Shown here: one piece after another, positions 16,466-24,027 of the stretch
Numbering within the stretch: the first letter of the stretch is position 1
Layout: every line of letters starts with the position of its first letter
NCBI RefSeq assembly: GCF_016702655.1
Contig: NZ_JADJDO010000001.1
Span: 124,001-188,000 of the forward strand
Direction of reading: 5' to 3'
Length of the DNA: 64,000 nt
From: Ideonella sp.
Lineage (GTDB): Bacteria > Pseudomonadota > Gammaproteobacteria > Burkholderiales > Burkholderiaceae_C
The notes under the pieces: generated by a model
Seen by the model: the letters and a program-made list of their open reading frames with translations, nothing else
The model's database searches: none
What the model was told of the DNA's origin: nothing
Program-made: the position numbers and the translations under genes

Positions 16466-19045
16466 TCAGCTCAGTCGCTCGAGCATGTTGCGCGCCTTGG
16501 CCTGGATCGCGCCGCCGGTCTGGGCGATCACTTCCTCGAGCAGGTCACGCGCACCCTCGAGGTCGCCGATCTGGCGGAACTCCTCTGCGAGTTCGAGCTT
16601 GCGCTCGAAGGGGTCGCCACCCTCGCCACCGCCGATCTCTGGCAGGTCGAGCGAATCAGCCACACCCGTAACACTCTGCGGCGGCGCAGCAGCCGGTTGG
16701 TTCAGGTCGAGCGATATCCCACCGAGGTCGAAGTCCAGACTCAGGTCGCGCGCCGCCGGCGCGGCTGGGGCCGACTCCGCCAGCGTCGGCGCCTCGAGCG
16801 GCAGATCGAAGTCCATGCCTGCGTCGGCGGCAGGCGCCGCCACGTTCGGTGGCGCCATCGGCTGCGTCACCTCGGGCGGCGACGGCGGTCGGGTGCCGGC
16901 TGGGGCGGGCAGGTCCAGATCGAGGTCGAGATCGAGGTCCACTTCGGCACCGGCCGCCGGGGGCATCACGGCCGTCGCTGCCGCCATGCGCTCAAACTGC
17001 GATGGCGAGGGCAGCACCGACTGCGGCATCGTGCTCGCGCCCAGGGGTTCGGCGGGCCGGTCGCCCAACGAGTCCGATTCGCCGGGCCGGCCGCCCGGCT
17101 GGTAGAGCGGGTTCTCGGGATCGATCTGCTGGCCGAGTTCCTGCGCCTTGGCCCACTCTTCGCCCTCCCCACGGGTCAGGTTGTAGAGCTGAAGCGCAAG
17201 CGCCTCGAATCCCTTGGCATCGCGCCGCTTGGCGTAGACCTCGAGCAGCTTGGCGCGGATCGCCAGTCGCTCGGGCGCGCTACGCAGCGCTTCCTTGAGG
17301 ATTTCCTCGGCCTGCAGGTCACGGCCGTAGGCGAGGTACACATCGGCCTCGGCCACCGGATCCACGTCACCGATCGCGTCGAGCTGGCTGAGCGAATAGC
17401 TCATCGACGAGGGCGTGCCACTCGGCGCGGCCTCGCGCGTGTCGATGCGCTGACCGCCGCTGACGCCGAAGAACGAGTCCGGCTGCAGCCTGCTTTCGAG
17501 GAACGAGGTCTCGCCGCTGTCCTTGCGGCTGCGCTTGACATAGCGATAGACGCCGAAGCCCCCCAGCAGCGCGAGCACCAGGCCGCCACCGCCGAGCGCC
17601 ATCGGATCGTCGAGCAGGCTGCTGATCAGGCTCGGCTCTTCGACCGCAAGCGCAGGTGCGGGGCGCGGGGCAGGCGCAGCGCTGGCAGGCTTGGGCGCAG
17701 GCGCTACGGTGGGCAAGGCGGCGGGCGCGGGCGGCGTGGCCACTGCCACGGCCATCGACGCGGCTGGCGCAGGGGCAGGTGGCGCGGCCCCGGATGCCGC
17801 CGCCTGGGTCGGGGCGGGCGCCGCCGGAGCTGCGGCGACGGCGGGCACGCTTGCCGCAGGCGCCGCCTTGGCAGCTTCGGCAAGGCTCTTCAGCTCGGCG
17901 ACATTCTTCTTCAGCTCGGCGGCGCGCGCGGCTGCATCCTTCGCCTCGCGCTCCTGCGACAACTTGTCTTCGGGCGCGGAGGCCTTGGCGCTCGCGCCAC
18001 CCTTGCTCAGGGTCAGCTTGTCGGGCGTCGCCGCGGCGGGCTGCCTGCGATCCTCGACCGCCGCCTCAACCTTGCCGCTCGCCTGGCGCGACGCAGGGGC
18101 CGCAGCCTCGGCAGGCGCCACCCCGGACGCCAGCCGTTGCCGATAGGCCTGGAAGTCGGCGCTCTGGGCCTGGATGACCTGGCGTGCCTCGCCGCTGGAC
18201 ACCGCCTTGGCCGATTCGGCATCGGGCAGGTTGAGCACTGCACCGGCCTTGAGCCGGTTCATGTTGCTACCGACGAAGGCATCCGCATTGCCGCGGAAGA
18301 GTGCCACGAGCATCTGGTCGAGCGAGACCCCTTGCGGCTGTGCCCGCCGGGCGATGCCCGACAGCGTGTCGCCCGGCTTGACCTTGTAGTCGCCACCCGG
18401 CGCCGCTGCCGCAGCGGCGGCCTTGGGTGCTTCGGGCGCAGGCGCGGGTGAGGGCGCCGCCTTCGGCGATGCCGCTGGCCTGGCTTCGGGCGCGGCAGGC
18501 CGGGGCTCGGGCGCTGCGCGGGGCGGCACGGGGCGCGCCTGCGCTGCCGGCGCGGGCGCTGCCGCCGCGACCGCAGGCGCGATCGTCTCAGGCGCTGCGG
18601 GCCGCGCGCTGCGCGTCGTCGGCGGATCGAACAGCAGCGTGTACTCGCGCACCAGGCGGCCGTTGTTCCAGGTCAGCTCCAGGATCAGATCGACAAAGGG
18701 CTCCTGCACCACGCGGTCGCTCGTGATGCGCAGGTACGGCCGGCCATCGGCGCGGCGCTGCAGCACGACCTGCGTACCCGGAAGCACCGCGTTGTAGTCG
18801 ATGCCCGCGGCCTTGTAGGCATCGGGCGAGGCGACACGCAGCTTGAGGTTGGAGGCCTCGTCGGGCGTCAGGCTGCTGACGTCGATCTCCGCGCGCAGGC
18901 TTTCGCCCAGCGAAGACTGCACGACGAGTCGCCCGAGGCCCAGCGCCCAGGCGCTCGGGAGCGCCAGGCAAAGGGCAGCGGCGGCAATCCCCGACAGGGC
19001 AAAACGGCCCGGCATGCGCGGTTTGGCTTTCAAGGCAACTCCCAT
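16466..19045 (-). CDS. fimV: FimV-family peptidoglycan-binding/pilus-assembly protein
   Basis: A large inner-membrane protein (859 residues) of the FimV/HubP type, which organises cell poles and supports type IV pili and type II secretion. It has a signal peptide (near residues 15-35), an N-terminal FimV domain (LGRLVVQSSLGESLRAEIDV), a LysM-like domain near residues 220-275 (YKVKPGDTLSGIARRAQPQG), a long Ala/Pro-rich linker, one membrane segment near residue 490 (LVLALLGGFGVYRYVKR), an acidic cytoplasmic region with Asp/Leu-repeat stretches, and a C-terminal FimV helical motif ending in QAKARNMLERLS. A sigma70-like promoter lies upstream. Confidence 0.93.
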   Translation of the reverse strand: MGVALKAKPRMPGRFALSGIAAAALCLALPSAWALGLGRLVVQSSLGESLRAEIDVSSLTPDEASNLKLRVASPDAYKAAGIDYNAVLPGTQVVLQRRADGRPYLRITSDRVVQEPFVDLILELTWNNGRLVREYTLLFDPPTTRSARPAAPETIAPAVAAAAPAPAAQARPVPPRAAPEPRPAAPEARPAASPKAAPSPAPAPEAPKAAAAAAAPGGDYKVKPGDTLSGIARRAQPQGVSLDQMLVALFRGNADAFVGSNMNRLKAGAVLNLPDAESAKAVSSGEARQVIQAQSADFQAYRQRLASGVAPAEAAAPASRQASGKVEAAVEDRRQPAAATPDKLTLSKGGASAKASAPEDKLSQEREAKDAAARAAELKKNVAELKSLAEAAKAAPAASVPAVAAAPAAPAPTQAAASGAAPPAPAPAASMAVAVATPPAPAALPTVAPAPKPASAAPAPRPAPALAVEEPSLISSLLDDPMALGGGGLVLALLGGFGVYRYVKRSRKDSGETSFLESRLQPDSFFGVSGGQRIDTREAAPSGTPSSMSYSLSQLDAIGDVDPVAEADVYLAYGRDLQAEEILKEALRSAPERLAIRAKLLEVYAKRRDAKGFEALALQLYNLTRGEGEEWAKAQELGQQIDPENPLYQPGGRPGESDSLGDRPAEPLGASTMPQSVLPSPSQFERMAAATAVMPPAAGAEVDLDLDLDLDLPAPAGTRPPSPPEVTQPMAPPNVAAPAADAGMDFDLPLEAPTLAESAPAAPAARDLSLDFDLGGISLDLNQPAAAPPQSVTGVADSLDLPEIGGGEGGDPFERKLELAEEFRQIGDLEGARDLLEEVIAQTGGAIQAKARNMLERLS

Positions 19046-19183
19046 CGATCAATGGCAAGCGGTGGCCACACCCACGGCCTGGCAATCGGTGCCGTGCCGG
19101 GCGTGCCTGCTGCACCCTTATTGTGTAAACGGTAGCCGAGCGCGTCCGCGATCCGATGCCAGGATGCACAAGCGGCCGAAACC

Positions 19184-19212
19184 ACAATAGCATCAAGCAT
19201 ATAGGGTGACAA
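19184..19212 (-). promoter_or_regulatory. candidate sigma70 promoter for fimV
   Basis: On the minus strand, TTGTCA (19212-19207) and TATTGT (19189-19184) are separated by exactly 17 bp and lie 139 bp upstream of the fimV ATG. The asd-fimV gap (265 bp) is the largest in this part of the series, which supports an internal promoter here. The -10 box matches the consensus at only four of six positions. Confidence 0.5.
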
Positions 19213-19310
19213 GCTCATGCAATGCCTGACGTTCGGCAGGTGCGGAATCCGACCGCACGACGAACCTGCGCTGTGGCAAAGGGGCAACGCAGGCGCATCA
19301 TCGAAGTGGA

Positions 19311-20447
19311 TCAGCGCTCGAGCAGGATGCGCAGCATGCGACGCAACGGCTCGGCAGCGCCCCACAGCAGCTGATCACCGATCGTGAACGCGCCGAGGTA
19401 CTGCGGCCCAAGCGCCATCTTGCGCAGGCGACCGACCGGGATCTCCATCGTGCCGGTCACCGCAACCGGCGTGAGCTGGCGCACCGACGCCTCGCGCGTG
19501 TTCGGAACGAGCTTCACCCAGGGGTTGTCGTTGGCGATCATCTGCTCGATATCGGCCAGCGGCAGGTCGCGCTTGAGCTTGATCGCAAGCGCCTGGCTGT
19601 GGCAGCGCATCGCGCCGACGCGCACGCACAGGCTGTCGATGGGCGTCGCCTCGCTGCCGAAGCCGGGCCCGCGGCCGAGGATCTTGTTCGTCTCGGCGCC
19701 GCCCTTCCACTCTTCCAGGCTGGTGCCGTCGCCGCGATCGGCATCGATCCAGGGGATCAGGCTGCCGCCCAGCGGCACGCCGAAGTTGGCCGTCTCGTCG
19801 CCGCCCATCGCGCGCTGGCGCGCCGCGACCATGCGGTCGATCTCGAGGATCGCCGAAGCCGGGTCGTCAAGCAGCGCGCGGACCTCGGCGTTGAGCGTGC
19901 CGTACTGGGTCAGCAGTTCGCGCATGTGTTGCGCGCCGCCGCCCGACGCCGCCTGATAGGTGGTGCAGCTCATCCACTCGACGAGGTCGGCCTTGAACAG
20001 CGCACCGACGCCCATCAGCATGCAGCTCACCGTGCAGTTGCCGCCGATGAAGTCGCGCACGCCGCGCGCGAGTGCGCTGCGGATCACCGGCAGGTTGACC
20101 GGGTCGAGGATGATCACCGCGTCGTCGTTCATGCGCAGCGTCTTCGCGGCGTCGATCCAATAACCCTTCCAGCCCGCTGCGCGCAGTTCGGGGTACATCT
20201 TCTTCGTGTACTCGCCGCCCTGGGCGGTGATGACGATGTCGCAGCGCTTCAGCGCGTCGATGTCGTAGGCGCTTTGCAGCACGGTCTCGTTCCTGGCCTG
20301 CGCCGGCGCCTTGCCGCCGGCATTGCTGGTGCTGAAGAAGAGCGGCTCGATGAGCGCGAAGTCGCCTTCGGCGTTCATGCGGTCCATCAATACCGAGCCG
20401 ACCATGCCGCGCCAGCCCACCATTCCCACCAGAGTCGTCGTTGCCAT
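19311..20447 (-). CDS. asd: aspartate-semialdehyde dehydrogenase
   Basis: Reduces aspartyl-4-phosphate to the semialdehyde, the branch point to lysine/diaminopimelate, methionine and threonine. The 378-residue protein starts MATTTLVGMVGWRGMVGSVL (NADP Rossmann), has the active-site Cys in GGNCTVSCM near residue 136 and the substrate-binding RVGAMRCHSQAL near residue 280. The length and motifs fit the Gram-negative type. It follows leuB by 32 bp, as in many betaproteobacteria. Confidence 0.97.
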   Translation of the reverse strand: MATTTLVGMVGWRGMVGSVLMDRMNAEGDFALIEPLFFSTSNAGGKAPAQARNETVLQSAYDIDALKRCDIVITAQGGEYTKKMYPELRAAGWKGYWIDAAKTLRMNDDAVIILDPVNLPVIRSALARGVRDFIGGNCTVSCMLMGVGALFKADLVEWMSCTTYQAASGGGAQHMRELLTQYGTLNAEVRALLDDPASAILEIDRMVAARQRAMGGDETANFGVPLGGSLIPWIDADRGDGTSLEEWKGGAETNKILGRGPGFGSEATPIDSLCVRVGAMRCHSQALAIKLKRDLPLADIEQMIANDNPWVKLVPNTREASVRQLTPVAVTGTMEIPVGRLRKMALGPQYLGAFTIGDQLLWGAAEPLRRMLRILLER

Positions 20448-20479
20448 TTCGCTTGCTTCCTGTTGCCGGACTGCCTTGT

Positions 20480-21565
20480 TCAGCCCTGCCTTGCCAACTG
20501 GGCGACGACGGCGTCGCCCATTTCCGTGGTGCCGACGCGGGTCGTGCCCGGGCCGGCGATGTCGGCCGTGCGCAGGCCGGCGGCCAGCACAGCCTTGACG
20601 GCAGCCTCGATGCGCGCGGCCGCGGCCGGCTCGTCGAGGCTGAAGCGCAGCATCATCGCCGCCGAGAGGATCGTCGCCAGCGGATTGGCCACGCCCTTGC
20701 CCGCGATGTCGGGCGCACTGCCGTGGCTCGGCTCGTAGAGCCCCTTGCCCTGCGCATCCAGCGACGCCGAGGGCAACATCCCGATCGAGCCGGTCAGCAT
20801 CGCCGCCTCGTCCGAGAGGATGTCGCCGAACATGTTGCCGGTGACGATAACGTCGAAAGCTTTCGGCGCCTTGACGAGCTGCATCGCGGCGTTGTCGACG
20901 TACATGTGGGCCAGCGCCACGTCGGGATACTGCGTGTGAACCTCGGTCACCACGTCCTTCCAGAACTGGAAGGTCTCGAGCACGTTGGCCTTGTCGACGC
21001 TGGTGAGCTTGTTGCCGCGCTTGCGCGCCGCCTGGAACGCAACATGCGCAATGCGCTCGATCTCGGGCCGCGTGTAGCGCATCGTGTCGAAGGCCTCGTC
21101 GGCGCCGGCAAAGGCGCCGTCGGGCGCGCTGCGGCGGCCGCGCGGCTGGCCGAAATAGATATCGCCGGTGAGCTCGCGGATGATCAGGATATCGAGACCC
21201 GCGACGAGCTCGGGCTTCAGGCTCGACGCGTGCGTGAGTTGCTCGTAGCAGATCGCGGGCCGGAAGTTGGCGAACAGTTGCAGATGCTTGCGCAGGCCGA
21301 GGATCGCCTGCTCGGGGCGCAACGCGCGCTCGAGCTTGTCGTACTTCCAGTCGCCGACAGCACCGAAAAGCACCGCATCGGCCTCGCGCGCGAGCTTCAG
21401 GGTCGACTCGGGCAGCGGGTGGCCATGCGCCTCGTAGGCGGCACCGCCGACCTGCGCCTGCTCGGTCTCCAGGTGCAGGTCGAGTGCGGCGAGCACCTTG
21501 ACGGCCTCGGCGATGATCTCGGTGCCGATGCCGTCGCCGGGCAGGATGGCAATCTTGTGCGTCAC
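20480..21565 (-). CDS. leuB: 3-isopropylmalate dehydrogenase
   Basis: Oxidative decarboxylation of 3-isopropylmalate in leucine synthesis. The 361-residue protein has ILPGDGIGTEI near residue 6, RELTGDIYFG near residue 143, the NAD-binding GSAPDIAGKGVANP near residue 290 and the metal-binding DEAAMLTGSIG. The start is taken as GTG at 21565 because the frame reads V-THKIAILPGDGIG, the conserved N-terminus, and no ATG lies nearby. It is 32 bp from leuD. Confidence 0.96.
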   Translation of the reverse strand: MTHKIAILPGDGIGTEIIAEAVKVLAALDLHLETEQAQVGGAAYEAHGHPLPESTLKLAREADAVLFGAVGDWKYDKLERALRPEQAILGLRKHLQLFANFRPAICYEQLTHASSLKPELVAGLDILIIRELTGDIYFGQPRGRRSAPDGAFAGADEAFDTMRYTRPEIERIAHVAFQAARKRGNKLTSVDKANVLETFQFWKDVVTEVHTQYPDVALAHMYVDNAAMQLVKAPKAFDVIVTGNMFGDILSDEAAMLTGSIGMLPSASLDAQGKGLYEPSHGSAPDIAGKGVANPLATILSAAMMLRFSLDEPAAAARIEAAVKAVLAAGLRTADIAGPGTTRVGTTEMGDAVVAQLARQG

Positions 21566-21597
21566 GGATCTGGCTTTCGTGTTGCGGTTGAGGGTGG

Positions 21598-22242
21598 TCA
21601 GAGACGCGCCGCGAGCCACGGCATGCGCAGCAGACGCTCGGCTTCGAAGGCGCGGATCTTGTCGGCATGGCGCAGCGTCAGGCCGATGTCGTCGAGGCCC
21701 CCGAGCAGGCACAGCTTGCGAAACGGCTCGACCTCGAACGCGAGAGCCGTACCGTCGGGGGTGACGACGACCTGCGCTTCGAGATCGACGCGCAGCCGGT
21801 AGCCAGGGAAGGCCGCCGCCTCGTCGAAGAGCCGGCCTACCACGCGCTCGGGCAGCACGATCGGCAGCAGCCCGTTCTTGAAGCAGTTGTTGAAGAAGAT
21901 GTCGGCGTAGCTCGGCGCGATCAGCACCTTGAAGCCGTACTGCTGCAGCGCCCAGGGTGCATGCTCGCGCGACGAGCCGCAGCCGAAGTTCTCGCGTGCG
22001 AGCAGAATGCTCGCACCCTGGTAGCGCGGCTGGTTGAGCACGAAGTCGGGATTGGGTTGGCGCGACGCCGGGTCCTGCCCCGGCTCGCCGGGGTCGAGGT
22101 AGCGCCAGGCGTCGAACAGGTTGGGCCCGAATCCGCTGCGGTGGATCGACTTCAGGAACTGCTTGGGGATGATGGCGTCGGTATCGACGTTGGCGCGGTC
22201 CATCGGCGCGACCAAGCCCTCGAAGGCAACAAAGGGTTCCAT
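21598..22242 (-). CDS. leuD: 3-isopropylmalate dehydratase small subunit
   Basis: Small subunit of isopropylmalate isomerase, which works with LeuC. The 214-residue protein starts MEPFVAFEGLVAPMDRANVDTDAIIP and has NFGCGSSREHAPWAL near residue 85, the swivelling-domain motif, followed by DIFFNNCFKNGLLP. It lies between a small entericidin-like gene and leuB on the same strand. Confidence 0.97.
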   Translation of the reverse strand: MEPFVAFEGLVAPMDRANVDTDAIIPKQFLKSIHRSGFGPNLFDAWRYLDPGEPGQDPASRQPNPDFVLNQPRYQGASILLARENFGCGSSREHAPWALQQYGFKVLIAPSYADIFFNNCFKNGLLPIVLPERVVGRLFDEAAAFPGYRLRVDLEAQVVVTPDGTALAFEVEPFRKLCLLGGLDDIGLTLRHADKIRAFEAERLLRMPWLAARL

Positions 22243-22247
22243 CGCGG

Positions 22248-22391
22248 CTACTTCTTCTTGTTCGCCGACGAGGCAGCATCCTCGATCGCCTGGCCGCCAG
22301 CCTTGATGTCCTTGCCCATGCCGGTCATCGTGTTGCATCCCGCGAGCAGCGCCAGCGCCAGGGTGCACAGGGCAAGCTTGAATTGCGTCAT
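22248..22391 (-). CDS. entericidin-like small lipoprotein
   Basis: A 47-residue protein with a clean lipoprotein signal (FKLALCTLALALLAGC, lipobox LLAGC) followed by a short mature part NTMTGMGKDIKAGGQAIEDA and a Lys-rich tail. That is the entericidin A/B pattern: tiny outer-membrane-anchored lipoproteins, some linked to toxin/antidote pairs and stress. It lies between leuC and leuD, six bases before the leuD start. An in-frame ATG at 22400 would add three residues. No partner entericidin is next to it. Confidence 0.82.
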   Translation of the reverse strand: MTQFKLALCTLALALLAGCNTMTGMGKDIKAGGQAIEDAASSANKKK

Positions 22392-22414
22392 CGTCCTCAT
22401 CCTCGCATCGCTCC

Positions 22415-23839
22415 TCACGAAAGGCGGCGCACATCGACGAAATGCCCCGCCATCGCTGCCGCGGCGGCCATCGCCGGGCTGACGAGGTGGGTGCGGCCGC
22501 CCGCGCCCTGGCGGCCCTCGAAATTGCGATTGCTCGTCGATGCGCAGCGCTCGCCCGGGTCCAGGCGGTCGGCGTTCATCGCCAGGCACATCGAGCAGCC
22601 CGGCTCGCGCCACTCGAAGCCCGCGCCCTTGAACACGGTGTCGAGCCCCTCGCGCTCGGCCTGCGCCTTCACCAGGCCCGAGCCGGGCACGACGAGCGCC
22701 AATCTGACGTTGGCGGCAATGCGCCCGCCCGCCCGGCGCACCACGGCCGCGGCCTCGCGCAGGTCCTCGATGCGGCTGTTGGTGCACGAGCCGATGAACA
22801 CCTTGTCGATCGCGATGTCGGCGATCGGCTTGTTCGGCTCCAGCGCCATGTACTGCAGCGCGCGCTCCATCGCGCCGCGCTTGCCGGCATCCTTCTCGCG
22901 GTCGGGGTCGGGAACGCGGTCTTCGACCGACAGCACCATCTCGGGTGACGTGCCCCAGGTGACCTGAGGCCGCAGCGTGCTCGCGTCGAGCGTGACCACC
23001 GCATCGAACTTCGCGCCGGGGTCGGAGTGCAAAGTGCGCCAGTAGGTTACGGCCTGCTCCCACTCGATACCCTTGGGTGCGAGCGGCCGATCCTTGACGT
23101 AGGCGATCGTCGTCTCGTCCACCCCGACCAGGCCCGCGCGCGCACCGGCCTCGATCGCCATGTTGCACAGGGTCATGCGCCCTTCCATGCTCAAGGCGCG
23201 AATCGCCGAACCGGCGAACTCGATCGTGCTGCCGGTGCCGCCGGCGGTGCCGATGCGGCCGATCACGGCCAGGGCGATGTCCTTGGCGCTGCAGCCCTTG
23301 GCAAGCGCGCCATCGACCTGGATGAGCAGGTTTCTTGCCTTCTTCGCCAGCAGCGTCTGCGTCGCCAGCACATGCTCGACCTCGCTCGTGCCGATGCCGT
23401 GCGCGAGCGCGCCGAAGGCGCCGTGGGTCGAGGTGTGCGAGTCGCCGCAGACGACCGTCATGCCCGGCAGCGTCGCGCCCTGCTCGGGGCCGATCACGTG
23501 CACGATGCCCTGGCGCCGGTCGAGAAAGGGGAAATACGCCGCCGCGCCGACGGCGCGGATGTTCGCATCGAGCGTCGTTACTTGCTGGCGCGAGACCGGG
23601 TCGACGATGCCGTCCATGCCGCGCTCCCAGCCCGTGGTCGGCGTGTTGTGGTCGGCCGTGGCGACGATCGAGCTCACCCGCCAGGGCTTGCGCCCGGCCA
23701 GACGCAGCCCCTCGAAGGCCTGCGGGCTCGTCACCTCGTGCACCAGGTGGCGGTCGATGTAGAGGATGGACGTGCCGTCATCCTCGGTGTGGACGACATG
23801 CGCGTCCCAAAGCTTGTCGTAGAGCGTGCGTGCGGTCAT
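22415..23839 (-). CDS. leuC: 3-isopropylmalate dehydratase large subunit
   Basis: Fe-S isomerase that converts 2-isopropylmalate to 3-isopropylmalate with LeuD. The 474-residue protein starts MTARTLYDKLWDAHVV and has VCGDSHTSTHGAFGALA near residue 130. The cluster-binding cysteines are in SCTNSRIEDL near residue 350 and GCSMCLAMN near residue 412. ATG at 23839 has GGAGAG about nine bases upstream; an in-frame ATG slightly further upstream is possible. It is the first gene of the leu group and is divergent from the regulator at 24028. Confidence 0.96.
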   Translation of the reverse strand: MTARTLYDKLWDAHVVHTEDDGTSILYIDRHLVHEVTSPQAFEGLRLAGRKPWRVSSIVATADHNTPTTGWERGMDGIVDPVSRQQVTTLDANIRAVGAAAYFPFLDRRQGIVHVIGPEQGATLPGMTVVCGDSHTSTHGAFGALAHGIGTSEVEHVLATQTLLAKKARNLLIQVDGALAKGCSAKDIALAVIGRIGTAGGTGSTIEFAGSAIRALSMEGRMTLCNMAIEAGARAGLVGVDETTIAYVKDRPLAPKGIEWEQAVTYWRTLHSDPGAKFDAVVTLDASTLRPQVTWGTSPEMVLSVEDRVPDPDREKDAGKRGAMERALQYMALEPNKPIADIAIDKVFIGSCTNSRIEDLREAAAVVRRAGGRIAANVRLALVVPGSGLVKAQAEREGLDTVFKGAGFEWREPGCSMCLAMNADRLDPGERCASTSNRNFEGRQGAGGRTHLVSPAMAAAAAMAGHFVDVRRLS

Positions 23840-24027
23840 GGCTGAAGTCTCTCCAGCCATCGATTGTCGCGGATTCGGCCGTGCTGCCGGCGGCATGGGG
23901 CAAGCATCGCCACCTGTCACCAGTGGCCGCATTCCGACAAGGCTGACCCGGCCATGCAATCAGGGTTGACCGGCGGGCGAGACCTCACCGATCATCAGCA
24001 ACGCACTCCCTGGCAGCAAGGACCGCC

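Noticed and set aside
16697..18451. Plus-strand 584-codon frame rich in Arg and Gly
   Set aside because: Antisense of fimV, whose linker composition creates long open frames on the other strand.
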